64,000 nucleotides of DNA from positions 23,005 through 87,004 of the forward strand of contig JAEWHR010000134.1 in the NCBI GenBank assembly GCA_023387655.1. The letters are read 5' to 3'. The position numbers and the translations under genes were made by a program. Under the pieces are notes generated by a model that saw only the letters and a program-made list of their open reading frames with translations, was not told the DNA's origin and did not search any database. Every line of letters begins with the position of its first letter. Positions within the stretch are counted from its first letter, which is position 1. The DNA comes from Bacillota bacterium. GTDB lineage: Bacteria; Bacillota; Clostridia; Lachnospirales; Lachnospiraceae. This document shows positions 35,564-44,231 of the stretch, piece after piece.

Positions 35564-37290
35564 TGCTCTAGTTCCTCCTTTGTCAATTGTGAATCTGCAA
35601 TTTCATAGTATACCTTGCATGTTTTTAATAGTTCCTTATGAGTTCCGATTCCTACCACTTCACCCTCATTAAGAACTACTATTTTATCAGCATTCATAAT
35701 GGTACTAATTCTTTGTGCAACAATAAATACAATGGAATCTTTTGTTTCTTGTTTTAGTGCAGCACGCAATGTAGCATCTGTTTTATAATCAAGGGCAGAA
35801 AAACTGTCATCAAAAATATAGATTTCAGGTTTTCTAATTAGTGCTCTTGCAATGGAGATTCGTTGTTTTTGACCTCCAGATACGTTTTTAGCGCCTTCGC
35901 TGATATATTCCTTTAATTTATCTGGCTTTCTCTCAATAAACTCTTTTGCTTGAGCTACTTCAATGGCATGATTGATTTCTTTAAGAGTTGCATCTGGATT
36001 ACCAAATTTAAGATTATCTTCAATCGTACCTTTAAATAAGAATGCTTTTTGAGGAATAAAGCCCATCTTTTGACGAAGTGCCTTTAAGTCATAATCACGC
36101 ACATCCACATCGTCTATTGTAATAGAACCGTCTGTTACATCATAAAATCTTGGAATTAAATTAATTAACGTACTCTTTCCGCTACCTGTACTACCAATAA
36201 AAGCTACAGTTTCTCCTTTGTGTGCTGTAAAAGATACATCCTTTATCACTGGAAGCTCACCATCGGGATACTGAAACGTAACATGGTTAAATTCTACCTT
36301 ACCTTTTTTTTCAGTTACTGTTACACCATTGGTAGGGTTCTTTACTATTGGTTCCTCATCCAATAACGCCTGAATACGGTTCGCAGATACCTGTGCTCTT
36401 GGGTACATTACAAATACCATGGAAAACAACATAATTGAGAACATCGCATGAAATTGATACTCTAAAAATGCAACCAACTGTCCAACCTGTAATGTCCCTT
36501 TATCGATCATGACACTTGAAATCCAAAACACCGCCATCATTGCAAGGTGCAATAAGAAGAAAAACGCAGGCTGTGTAAATGACATAATCTTAAATAATTT
36601 CTTTGAATTAGATGCATACATATCATTCGTTTCTGCAAAACGATCTGCTTCATATTCACTTTTTCGAAAAGCTCTGATTACTCGAACCCCGGTTAAGTTT
36701 TCTCTAGAAATTCGATTTAATCGATCCATACCTTTTTGTTGCTTCTCCGATAATGGATTTGTTAATTTCGCGATAATAATAACACCTGCAACGATAAAAG
36801 GAAAACTTCCTCCAATCACTAGAGAAAGACTCATGCTTGTTTTTAGTGTCATGATAACACTGATAATAATCATGACTGGAGTCAAAAGTGCAGTTCGAAA
36901 CAACATATTAGAGAATAGCATTAACTGAAATGCGTCATTTGTTGTTCGTGTAATCATAGAGGATACACCAAATTTATTATATTCTGTATGAGAAAATTTT
37001 TGAGACTGGATAAAAACATCATTTCTAATATCACGAATCATATAGGTTGAGATCCTTGATGAGGCAAACGTAAGTAATATGGTTCCCGCACCTCCAAGAA
37101 CGCATACAATCAACATGATTCCCCCCATTTTCTTAATATAAGGGATATCACTATTACCAATACCATTATCAATCATCCATGCCATGACCGTTGGAATTCC
37201 TAGCTGTACCAATACGAAACTAAAAATTCCTAGGATATTTAGCAAAATCAGCTTCGGATATCTTTTCAGATATTTTAACATTAATTTCAT
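35560..37290 (-). CDS. ABC exporter half-transporter, subunit A with degenerate ATP site
   Basis: Six-helix domain (about 1-310) and ATPase (about 330-565): Walker A GSTGSGKST, signature NVSGGQKQRI, Walker B IYIFDDSFSALD, where the usual catalytic E is D, and a Q (VAQRISTI) in place of the H-loop histidine. These changes mark the degenerate partner in heterodimeric exporters such as TM287/288 or BmrCD (family knowledge). First gene of the operon, driven by a MerR-type promoter. 576 aa. Confidence 0.92.
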   Translation of the reverse strand: MKLMLKYLKRYPKLILLNILGIFSFVLVQLGIPTVMAWMIDNGIGNSDIPYIKKMGGIMLIVCVLGGAGTILLTFASSRISTYMIRDIRNDVFIQSQKFSHTEYNKFGVSSMITRTTNDAFQLMLFSNMLFRTALLTPVMIIISVIMTLKTSMSLSLVIGGSFPFIVAGVIIIAKLTNPLSEKQQKGMDRLNRISRENLTGVRVIRAFRKSEYEADRFAETNDMYASNSKKLFKIMSFTQPAFFFLLHLAMMAVFWISSVMIDKGTLQVGQLVAFLEYQFHAMFSIMLFSMVFVMYPRAQVSANRIQALLDEEPIVKNPTNGVTVTEKKGKVEFNHVTFQYPDGELPVIKDVSFTAHKGETVAFIGSTGSGKSTLINLIPRFYDVTDGSITIDDVDVRDYDLKALRQKMGFIPQKAFLFKGTIEDNLKFGNPDATLKEINHAIEVAQAKEFIERKPDKLKEYISEGAKNVSGGQKQRISIARALIRKPEIYIFDDSFSALDYKTDATLRAALKQETKDSIVFIVAQRISTIMNADKIVVLNEGEVVGIGTHKELLKTCKVYYEIADSQLTKEELEQ

Positions 37291-37343
37291 CGCATAACTC
37301 CTTCTAGCTTTACTAAATAATTACATATTTTAAGCCCCTTTCC

Positions 37344-37372
37344 TTGACAGAAAAGAGCCGTTTGACTATTAT
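37344..37372 (+). promoter_or_regulatory. Promoter of the MerR-family gene
   Basis: TTGACA (37344-37349), 17-base spacer, TATTAT (37367-37372). It overlaps the oppositely directed exporter promoter, so one bound regulator could affect both. Confidence 0.65.
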
Positions 37373-37398
37373 AAACTATAAGGTTGTCTTATAGTCAA
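37368..37398 (-). promoter_or_regulatory. MerR-type promoter and operator of the ABC exporter
   Basis: Minus strand: TTGACT (37393-37398), a 19-base spacer, TATAAT (37368-37373). A perfect dyad ACTATAAG-N5-CTTATAGT (37375-37395) fills the spacer. The overlong 19-base spacer with a dyad is the hallmark of promoters activated by MerR proteins through DNA distortion (established). Confidence 0.85.
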
Positions 37399-37529
37399 GA
37401 AAAAAATCATAAGTTAAATTCACAAAATGCTAACTTAAGGATTATTGTTTGCCGATTTCTATATTTTAAAACGCTCTCCAAGAAAAGATAAAATATAACA
37501 ACAAAAGATGATACAGAAATGAGGTTACT

Positions 37530-38369
37530 ATGTCTGATAATAAAAATGAGTACTTAACAACTGGAGAATTTGCAAAAATCTGTGGAATACCCAAACACAT
37601 TCTATTTCATTATGATCAAATAAAACTATTCCAACCTGAAATCATAAAAGAAAACGGGTACCGCTATTACTCATTCCGTCAATACGATACTTTTTCTATT
37701 ATTTCTGCATTAAAAAGATTGGGAATGCCATTAAAAGAAATCAAAAAATACATGGATGAAAGAAATCCAACTAAATTAATTGATTTACTGAACCAAAAAT
37801 CAAACGAAGTTGCTAGGGAACTTGTAAGGCTAGAAAACACAAAACGTGAAATTGAATCCCTAAAGGATTTAACCGAAAAAGCTCTGAACGTAGAATATAA
37901 TAAAATTCAGCCTGCATACCATAAAGAATTAAAAGCTCTGCGTAGTTCTTTCATGGATAACCATAACGACAATTCTTACCCAAATTTTTTAACAGAGTTA
38001 ATCGCATTTCGAAACAATAGTAATGCAAGCATGATTGATTTTCTTGGTGCTTCACTTACCACTGACAATATCCGTGAGAAAAGATTTGATAGCTTTTCCT
38101 ATCTGTACACGAAAACGAACAATACGGATAAAAAAAGCAACACTTTAGTACGAAAAGAGGGCTGGTACCTTGAAGTGTATTATAAAGGAAGCTATCGTAA
38201 TATTAGCGAAATATACGCTGAACTTATGCAGTATGCAACGAAACATCAGATAAAACTTGGTAAAAACGCTTATGAGGAATATCTTATCTTTGAAATAGGT
38301 ACAAAAAATCGTGAGGAATATGTTACATTAATATTGATTGAAATTGAGGGAGATCCACAAAAAGAGTAA
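37530..38369 (+). CDS. MerR-family transcriptional activator with ligand-binding C-terminal domain
   Basis: MerR winged helix at 1-75 (YLTTGEFAKICGIPKHILFHYDQIKLFQPEIIKENGYRYYSFRQYDTFSIISALKRLG), a coiled-coil dimerisation helix (about 80-125) and a C-terminal domain (about 130-279) that may be GyrI-like. This is the BmrR/Mta-like layout for drug sensing. It lies divergent from the heterodimeric exporter whose promoter has the MerR signature. Ligand unknown. Confidence 0.9.
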   Translation: MSDNKNEYLTTGEFAKICGIPKHILFHYDQIKLFQPEIIKENGYRYYSFRQYDTFSIISALKRLGMPLKEIKKYMDERNPTKLIDLLNQKSNEVARELVRLENTKREIESLKDLTEKALNVEYNKIQPAYHKELKALRSSFMDNHNDNSYPNFLTELIAFRNNSNASMIDFLGASLTTDNIREKRFDSFSYLYTKTNNTDKKSNTLVRKEGWYLEVYYKGSYRNISEIYAELMQYATKHQIKLGKNAYEEYLIFEIGTKNREEYVTLILIEIEGDPQKE

Positions 38370-38409
38370 ATAATCTCCTTATTTCCACAATCAAACACCT
38401 TCTCATTAC

Positions 38410-38437
38410 TTGACATCCCTCATTTTCATGGTATACT
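38410..38437 (+). promoter_or_regulatory. Promoter of queT
   Basis: TTGACA, 16-base spacer, TATACT. The start point would be near 38444, giving a leader of about 90 bases. Confidence 0.72.
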
Positions 38438-38449
38438 TAAAAAGTCAAA

Positions 38450-38529
38450 AACGCCCGTAAAAACAAGGTCTATAGGGCAAATAACTCGTGTGTTCGAGAC
38501 CTTCCACACGTAAAACAAAACTAAAGGAG
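38450..38529 (+). promoter_or_regulatory. Candidate pseudoknotted preQ1-type riboswitch in the queT leader
   Basis: Interleaved pairings: GCCC (38453-38456) with GGGC (38475-38478); AAGGTCT (38465-38471) with AGACCTT (38497-38503); CGTGTG (38487-38492) with CACACG (38505-38510). The second and third cross, forming an H-type pseudoknot. The Shine-Dalgarno (AAAGGAG) follows at 38523. preQ1 riboswitches are known upstream of queT (COG4708); the class here is not assigned. Confidence 0.5.
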
Positions 38530-38535
38530 CCTATT

Positions 38536-39054
38536 ATGAAAAACAAAACACTTTATTTCTTGCTGCATTCTGCGATGATTGCGGCCATTTATGTTGTGCT
38601 GGTTGTCCTATTTCAACCAATCAGCGTATCTTATATTCAAGTGCGTTTTGCAGAAGCCTTAACAATCCTACCATTCTTTACTCCGGCCGCAATACCGGGA
38701 GTTACAATTGGTTGTTTACTTGGCAATATTATTGCAGGATGCGATATTCTTGATATTATCTTCGGAACCCTTGCTACCTTACTTGGAGCCATTGGGTCCT
38801 ATTCCTTACGAAGATATAAGTTTCTTGTACCTATTCCACCAATTGTATCTAATACGATTATCATTCCTTGGATTTTACGTTTTGCTTACGGCGAAGCTAT
38901 GTCCATTCCTTTTATGATGTTAACGGTTGGTATTGGTGAGGTAATATCTTGTGGAATCATAGGCATTATATTACTATATTGCTTACAACCATATAAGAAG
39001 ATTTTTTATATTCCCGGATTTGCGAAAGAAAAAAACAGATATGACATTGTATAA
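38536..39054 (+). CDS. queT: QueT-family queuosine precursor transporter
   Basis: A small membrane protein (about 172 aa, five or six helices). The start ALTIL/RFAEALTILPFFTPAAIPGVTIGCLLGNIIAG and DIIFGTLATLLGAIGSYSLRR match QueT, an importer of preQ1 or preQ0 of the ECF S-component type (family). I take ATG 38536 after AAAGGAG; the longer frame from GTG 38488 runs back into the structured leader. It stands alone, ending at a bidirectional terminator. Confidence 0.88.
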   Translation: MKNKTLYFLLHSAMIAAIYVVLVVLFQPISVSYIQVRFAEALTILPFFTPAAIPGVTIGCLLGNIIAGCDILDIIFGTLATLLGAIGSYSLRRYKFLVPIPPIVSNTIIIPWILRFAYGEAMSIPFMMLTVGIGEVISCGIIGIILLYCLQPYKKIFYIPGFAKEKNRYDIV

Positions 39055-39128
39055 TATAGATAATTTGGTATGTTATGTACCTATTGTAATTGCATATTCT
39101 TATATTTAGGAATATACAATTGATATAA

Positions 39129-39165
39129 AAAACTCCTCTCGGTTAAGGTCTCCGAGAGGAGTTTT
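39129..39165. terminator. Bidirectional terminator between queT and asnS
   Basis: AAAACTCCTCTCGG and CCGAGAGGAGTTTT pair perfectly over 14 bases; both flanks are A/T-runs. Confidence 0.92.
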
Positions 39166-39216
39166 TGTTTTGCTTATAATAATAATTTATTCAAATTAGT
39201 AATTCTTCTTTTATTA

Positions 39217-40608
39217 TTATAAATCGCAGTTATTCACTGTTCTTGGGAATGGAATTACATCACGGATATTACTCATACCTGTTAAATACATTACGCAACG
39301 TTCAAAACCAAGACCAAATCCTGCATGTCTTGCAGAACCGTATTTTCTTAGGTCAAGATAGAAATCATATTCCTCTACATTTAAGTCGCTTTCTTTCATC
39401 TTCGCAACTAACTTGTCATAATCATCCTCTCTCTGACTTCCGCCGATAATTTCTCCAATGCCAGGAACCAAAAGATCCATTGCTGCAACGGTTTTGTTAT
39501 CGTCATTTAACTTCATATAAAACGCCTTAATTTCCTTTGGATAATCCGTAACAAATACAGGCTTTTGAAATACCTGCTCTGTTAAATAGCGCTCATGCTC
39601 TGTCTGTAAATCACAGCCCCATGAAACCTTATACTCAAACTTATCGTTATTCTTCTCTAAGATTTCAATTGCCTCTGTATAGGTTATATGACCAAATTCA
39701 GAATTAGCAACATGCTGTAATCTCTCAAGTAAGCCCTTATCTACAAATGAGTTAAAGAAATTCATCTCTTCTGGCGCATGCTCTAATACATACTTGATAA
39801 CATACTTAAGCATAGACTCTGCTAAAATCATGTCATCCTTTAAGTCAGCAAATGCAATTTCAGGCTCTATCATCCAGAACTCTGCAGCATGTCTAGTCGT
39901 ATTTGAATTTTCTGCACGGAAAGTTGGCCCAAAGGTATAGATGTTCTTAAATGCCATGGCATATGTCTCGCCATTTAACTGTCCACTTACGGTTAAGTTC
40001 GTTGGCTTATTAAAGAAATCCTGATCAAAATCAACATTTCCTTCTTTTGTCTTTGGAATATTATTTAAATCAAGAGTAGTTACCTGGAACATCTCACCAG
40101 CACCCTCACAGTCACTTCCAGTGATTAATGGTGTATGAACATAAACGAAGTCTCTTTCTTGAAAGAACTTATGAATCGCATATGCAATTAAAGAACGCAC
40201 ACGAAAAACTGCCTGGAATGTATTTGTTCTTGGACGAAGATGTGTCATAGTTCTTAAAAATTCTAAGGAGTGTCTCTTCTTTTGAAGTGGATAATCGGAT
40301 GTAGAAGCTCCCTCTAAGAGTACCTCCTCTGCCTGGATTTCAAATGGCTGTTTTGCTTCTGGAGTAGCAACAAGTGTACCAGTTACAACAACTGCAGAAC
40401 CTACATTAAATTTAGAGATTTCTGCAAAATTACTTAGCTTATCCGTATAAACAATCTGCAATGTTTCAAAAAATGTACCATCGCTCATAACGATAAATCC
40501 GAAGGTTTTTGTATCTCTGACGCTGCGTACCCAGCCGCCAACTGTTATTTTCTTTCCTAGATATTGTTCCTTGTTACGAAACAGTTCTCTTACTTGTACA
40601 AGTTCCAT
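39217..40608 (-). CDS. asnS: Asparaginyl-tRNA synthetase
   Basis: Charges tRNA-Asn. N-terminal OB-fold (about 10-110: GKKITVGGWVRSVRDTKTFGFIVMSDGT), class II core with HLRPRTNTFQAVFRVRS, FRAENSNTTRHAAEFWMIEPE (motif 2) and GFGLGFERCVMYLTGMSNIRDVIPFPRT (motif 3). 463 aa, normal. I use ATG 40608 (MELVQV) with GGAG eight bases before it, not the 40635 start. No T-box was found in its leader. There is no aspB or asparagine gene next to it. Confidence 0.97.
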   Translation of the reverse strand: MELVQVRELFRNKEQYLGKKITVGGWVRSVRDTKTFGFIVMSDGTFFETLQIVYTDKLSNFAEISKFNVGSAVVVTGTLVATPEAKQPFEIQAEEVLLEGASTSDYPLQKKRHSLEFLRTMTHLRPRTNTFQAVFRVRSLIAYAIHKFFQERDFVYVHTPLITGSDCEGAGEMFQVTTLDLNNIPKTKEGNVDFDQDFFNKPTNLTVSGQLNGETYAMAFKNIYTFGPTFRAENSNTTRHAAEFWMIEPEIAFADLKDDMILAESMLKYVIKYVLEHAPEEMNFFNSFVDKGLLERLQHVANSEFGHITYTEAIEILEKNNDKFEYKVSWGCDLQTEHERYLTEQVFQKPVFVTDYPKEIKAFYMKLNDDNKTVAAMDLLVPGIGEIIGGSQREDDYDKLVAKMKESDLNVEEYDFYLDLRKYGSARHAGFGLGFERCVMYLTGMSNIRDVIPFPRTVNNCDL

Positions 40609-40904
40609 CCCTATTTCTCCTTTCCTATATCTCATTCTTTTCTCTGTTTCACTCCACTACATCCCCCTTATCCTGCTTAACAAAATCTTCGTTATGCAAA
40701 TCTAAGGTTTGACTCTTGTGCTCTTCCAACTTCCGTTTTCTTTATTCTTAACAAGTAAGGTACTTTAAAACCTCCTTGCTTAATTTCTTGGTATTCACCA
40801 ATTCTTTAATTTTAAGAAAGCGTGTCTTATTTGCCTGTATGACTTAAGCATAGGACTCACCCATTGATTCAGTGGTTGAAATATTCTTTATAAAAGATAG
40901 CTCT

Positions 40905-40934
40905 ATTATAGTATGAGAACCCTCACGATTTCAA
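40905..40934 (-). promoter_or_regulatory. Candidate promoter of asnS
   Basis: Minus strand TTGAAA (40929-40934), 18-base spacer, TATAAT (40905-40910). The roughly 290-base leader (40609-40900) contains a TTGGT/ACCAA hairpin but no T-box consensus sequence (AGGGTGG) or other riboswitch that I recognise. Confidence 0.5.
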
Positions 40935-41142
40935 TAGCACCAAACAAAATACTTCTTTATTTTGTATATTTTTCAATGGATTTAAACAACTTTTCTTTAA
41001 AATCAGGTAAAACAATACAAATGAACACCTCCTATTAAGAGAAATCTCCAGTTTTATTATGTTTTACCTACTATTCATTTCGACTTTTCCATATGTTAAA
41101 GTACTGTTTCAAAAACTTTATAAAGATTTTAAATAATCTTCT

Positions 41143-41171
41143 TTGCATAATTCGACACTATTCGATATAAT
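41143..41171 (+). promoter_or_regulatory. Promoter of degV
   Basis: TTGCAT, 17-base spacer, TATAAT (41166-41171), about 60-100 bases before the degV starts. Confidence 0.6.
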
Positions 41172-41266
41172 GAGCAAGACTCATACAATGAAAAGCATGC
41201 TTCATTAACTTTTCCTTGTGATAAATAAATGAGGTATGGATGATTCCATCACATAGAAAGGAACTC

Positions 41267-42106
41267 ATGATCAGAATAATATCAGATACATCAACTCTAT
41301 ACTCCGTAAGTGAGGCAGAAGAAAAAGGAATTTATGTTTCTCCTTTAGCAGTTACTATTAATGATAGAACTTATGAAGAATTTGAAGATATACATACGGA
41401 GGAATTTGTTGAATTAATTCAACAAGGACACATTCCGTTATCCTCACAACCTGCAATAGGCAGAGTCATAGACCTCTATAATCGTTTTCCAGAAGATGAG
41501 ATTCTAAATATCACGATGGCAGATGGATTATCCGGTACTTATCAGTCTGCTATATTAGCAAAAAATATGGTAGAAAACAACGAACGAGTAACTGTCCTAA
41601 ATTCAAAAACACTGTGCGGCCCACATAGAACCTTAGTAGAGCATGCAAAACATCTGGCAGACCATCATCATACGGTTTCAGAAATTGTTACCAAACTTGA
41701 AAAGATGATTGCAAGTTCTCGCTCTTTTCTAATACCACAGGACTTTGATTATCTTAAAAGGGGCGGTAGATTAAGCCACTTTGCAGCTTTCGTAGGAAAA
41801 ACTATTCATCTAGTTCCTGTTATGACTTTAACAAAAGATAGCACGCAAATTAGTAATTTTTCAATTAAACGAAATTTCAAAAAAGCAGTTCAAGAAATTA
41901 TTCAAAGTCTTGAAGAAGATAGGGTAGGTGAACATCATAAACTTTATATTTCACATTCTCTTGCACCTACACTTGCTAAAACAGCCAGTGAGCTATTAAA
42001 GACTGCTTTTCCTCTTTCTGATATTATAATACATAAATTAAGCCCTGCTTTTACTACGCAAGGTGGCCCTGGATGTATTGCAATTCAATCCCTTAGCATG
42101 GTGTAA
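41267..42106 (+). CDS. DegV-family fatty-acid-binding protein
   Basis: Binds a fatty acid for the FakA kinase in related Firmicutes (family). Seen: IISDTSTLYS at the start, the ligand-site NITMADGLSGTYQSA, the DFDYLKRGGRLSHFAAFVGKTIHLVPVM segment, and the C-terminal TTQGGPGCIAI. I use ATG 41267 (MIRIIS, AAAGGA) because family members begin there; ATG 41240 with GAGG is an alternative. A hairpin spanning the stop codon (CTTAGCATGGT/ACCATGCTAAG, 42092-42119) has no U-run. No fakA nearby. Confidence 0.9.
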   Translation: MIRIISDTSTLYSVSEAEEKGIYVSPLAVTINDRTYEEFEDIHTEEFVELIQQGHIPLSSQPAIGRVIDLYNRFPEDEILNITMADGLSGTYQSAILAKNMVENNERVTVLNSKTLCGPHRTLVEHAKHLADHHHTVSEIVTKLEKMIASSRSFLIPQDFDYLKRGGRLSHFAAFVGKTIHLVPVMTLTKDSTQISNFSIKRNFKKAVQEIIQSLEEDRVGEHHKLYISHSLAPTLAKTASELLKTAFPLSDIIIHKLSPAFTTQGGPGCIAIQSLSMV

Positions 42107-42133
42107 AAACCATGCTAAGCTTCCTAAGAAAAC

Positions 42134-42162
42134 TTGTATCCCATGACTAGAAGTGCTATAAT
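42134..42162 (+). promoter_or_regulatory. Promoter of the sensory hydrogenase operon
   Basis: TTGTAT, 17-base spacer, TATAAT (42157-42162). Transcription would start near 42169, just before the Rex-like dyad at 42173. Confidence 0.65.
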
Positions 42163-42172
42163 AAACTTAGCT

Positions 42173-42190
42173 TTGTTAAATTTTTAGCAT
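42173..42190 (+). promoter_or_regulatory. Candidate Rex-type operator at the sensory hydrogenase promoter
   Basis: TTGTTAA-N4-TTAGCAT. The first half matches the clostridial Rex half-site exactly and the second with two changes (TTAACAA expected). Spacing is the expected four bases. It sits a few bases past the predicted start of transcription. Confidence 0.4.
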
Positions 42191-42210
42191 ACGCTATAAG
42201 GAGGTACGGT

Positions 42211-42453
42211 ATGGTAGTTACAATATGTGTAGGGAGCTCTTGTCATCTAAAAGGCTCCAGAGAGATAATAACGAGACTGGAAACCTTAATTTCTAAGCAT
42301 AATCTTAAAGATCAAGTTGAACTAAACGGAGCGTTTTGTATGGGGCAATGCGTAAAGGGCGTTTGCATAAAACTTGATGGTGAGCTGTTTTCTCTATCTC
42401 CAAAAGACACGGATAATTTCTTTGATAGAGAGATTTTAAGGAGGCTTACATAA
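42211..42453 (+). CDS. Small thioredoxin-like [2Fe-2S] ferredoxin
   Basis: 80-residue protein with ICVGSSCHLKGS and later FCMGQCVKGVC. The C-x4-C and C-x3-C pattern is that of the NuoE/HydC-type [2Fe-2S] fold. Likely passes electrons to the hydrogenase encoded next, whose start overlaps its stop (TAATG). A paralogue (51435-51695) closes the island. GGAGG precedes the ATG. Confidence 0.85.
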   Translation: MVVTICVGSSCHLKGSREIITRLETLISKHNLKDQVELNGAFCMGQCVKGVCIKLDGELFSLSPKDTDNFFDREILRRLT

Positions 42454-44186
42454 TGGATGTGATAGGATTTAAAGAAGCAAAATGTAAAAACTGTTATAAG
42501 TGTGTGCGTAACTGTGATGTGAAAGCCATCACAGTAAAGGACGCTCAAGCTTATATTATGAATGATAAGTGCATTCTATGTGGACACTGCCTTGAGGTTT
42601 GTCCACAAAATGCAAAAACATTAATTAGTGATTTAGAACGCGTTAAAGAATATCTAAAAGAAGGAAATCAAACTGTAGTTTCTCTTGCACCTGCCTATCT
42701 AGGAGTATTAAAGTACAAGACTCCTGGTCAGGTTATTAGTGCCTTATTAAAGTTAGGATTCACCGCAGTAAGAGAAACCGCAGAAGGCGCGGCTTATGTA
42801 ACGAGGGAATATGATAAGTTAATAACAGCAGGGGAGATGGAAAATATCATCACCACCTGCTGTCCTAGCCTCAATGACTTGGTAGAAATCTACTACCCAT
42901 CCTTAACCAAATATCTTGCGCCAGTAATATCTCCTATGATAGCTCACGGCAAAATCATACGAGAAGAATATGGTCCTGATGTAAAAGTTGTTTTTCTTGG
43001 ACCTTGTATTTCAAAAAAAAGAGAAGCAGAGTGTGATCCAAGAACTGCTGGTATTATTGATGCTGTCATTAACTTTAAGGAATTTGAAGAATGGTTATTG
43101 GATGAGGGAATTGATATTTTAGAACTACCAGATACCCCTCCTAATAATCCAGATCCACTTGTTAACCGCCTCTACCCTATCAGCAGCGGTGTTCTTTCCT
43201 CTGTCGTGGCATCAAAAAATACATCAGATCGCTATCGGAAGTTTTATGTTCACGGCATCAAAAATTGTATAGATTTACTGGAAAGTATGAACCGTGGTGA
43301 AGTAACTGGTTGCTTTATTGAGGCTAATATCTGTAATGGCGGTTGCATTAAAGGGCCTGCAATAGACCGAGCTTCTATCTCACGATTTAAAGTGAAACTG
43401 GATATGGAAGAATCCATACCCAAAGCACCGATTACACAAGAAAGTTTTTATACAAAATCTCCAATTCTTCTTCGGAGACATTTTTTTGACCGTTCACCAA
43501 AAGATCCGCTTCCAACAGAAGAAGAGATTATGCAGATACTTAGTAAAATAGGAAAAACAAAACCAGAAGATATGCTAAACTGTGGGGCATGTGGTTATGC
43601 TACCTGCCGTGAGAAAGCAATTGCTGTTTTCCAAGGGAAGGCAGAGCTTAATATGTGTATCCCATATTTGCACGAACGTGCACAATCGATGGCAAACTTC
43701 GTTCTTGATACAACCCCAAACATCATTATTATTGTAGATGCGGAGATGAAAATCCTGGAGTTTTCTGCAGCTGCTGAAAAATTCTTTGGTACACCTCGCT
43801 CTATTGCAAAGGAAAAGTATCTCTATGAATTTATTGATCATAGTAACTTTCAATCAGTACTAGAGACACAAAAAGACATCATCACGAAAAGAGTAATTTA
43901 TGAAGATCGAAACCTTGCTACATTACAGACTATTGTATATTCTAAGGAACAAAATTGCGTACTTGGAGTCTTTCAGGATATCTCTCATCAGGAGGAACTT
44001 GACCGACAAGCTTACAAAGTAAAGGTAGAAACTATTGATATGGCGCAACGTGTTATTGATAAACAGATGAAGGTTGCTCAAGAAATTGCAGGATTACTTG
44101 GTGAAACAACTGCAGAAACCAAAGTTACCTTAACTAAACTACGGGATACAATTCTAAACGATGGTAAACCTTATGATATTATTTAG
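42453..44186 (+). CDS. [FeFe] hydrogenase with Fe-S and PAS domains (putative H2-sensing, group C type)
   Basis: 577 aa. Order: two [4Fe-4S] motifs (CKNCYKCVRNC and CILCGHCLEVC, residues 8-55); an H-cluster domain with TTCCPS, LGPCISKKRE and NICNGGCIKGP, keeping the four cysteines of the active site but not the TSCCPxW/MACPGGC consensus of catalytic group A; a second Fes domain (CGACGYATCREKAIAVFQGKAELNMC, about 376-404); and a PAS domain (about 410-510: VLDTTPNIIIIVDAEMKILEFSAAAEKFFG). A short helical tail follows. Hydrogenase plus PAS is the layout of the sensory (HydS) class, usually found with phosphatases or kinases (family knowledge). A SpoIIE-type phosphatase follows. The signal and output are inferred. 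Confidence 0.88.
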   Translation: MDVIGFKEAKCKNCYKCVRNCDVKAITVKDAQAYIMNDKCILCGHCLEVCPQNAKTLISDLERVKEYLKEGNQTVVSLAPAYLGVLKYKTPGQVISALLKLGFTAVRETAEGAAYVTREYDKLITAGEMENIITTCCPSLNDLVEIYYPSLTKYLAPVISPMIAHGKIIREEYGPDVKVVFLGPCISKKREAECDPRTAGIIDAVINFKEFEEWLLDEGIDILELPDTPPNNPDPLVNRLYPISSGVLSSVVASKNTSDRYRKFYVHGIKNCIDLLESMNRGEVTGCFIEANICNGGCIKGPAIDRASISRFKVKLDMEESIPKAPITQESFYTKSPILLRRHFFDRSPKDPLPTEEEIMQILSKIGKTKPEDMLNCGACGYATCREKAIAVFQGKAELNMCIPYLHERAQSMANFVLDTTPNIIIIVDAEMKILEFSAAAEKFFGTPRSIAKEKYLYEFIDHSNFQSVLETQKDIITKRVIYEDRNLATLQTIVYSKEQNCVLGVFQDISHQEELDRQAYKVKVETIDMAQRVIDKQMKVAQEIAGLLGETTAETKVTLTKLRDTILNDGKPYDII

Positions 44187-44231
44187 ACTATAGTACGGAA
44201 AATGCGCCAAGTCGCAGGAATTGGAGTTAAC

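Noticed and set aside
40609..41000. T-box riboswitch upstream of asnS
   Set aside because: No AGGGTGG-type T-box sequence or antiterminator pair on the minus strand could be found.
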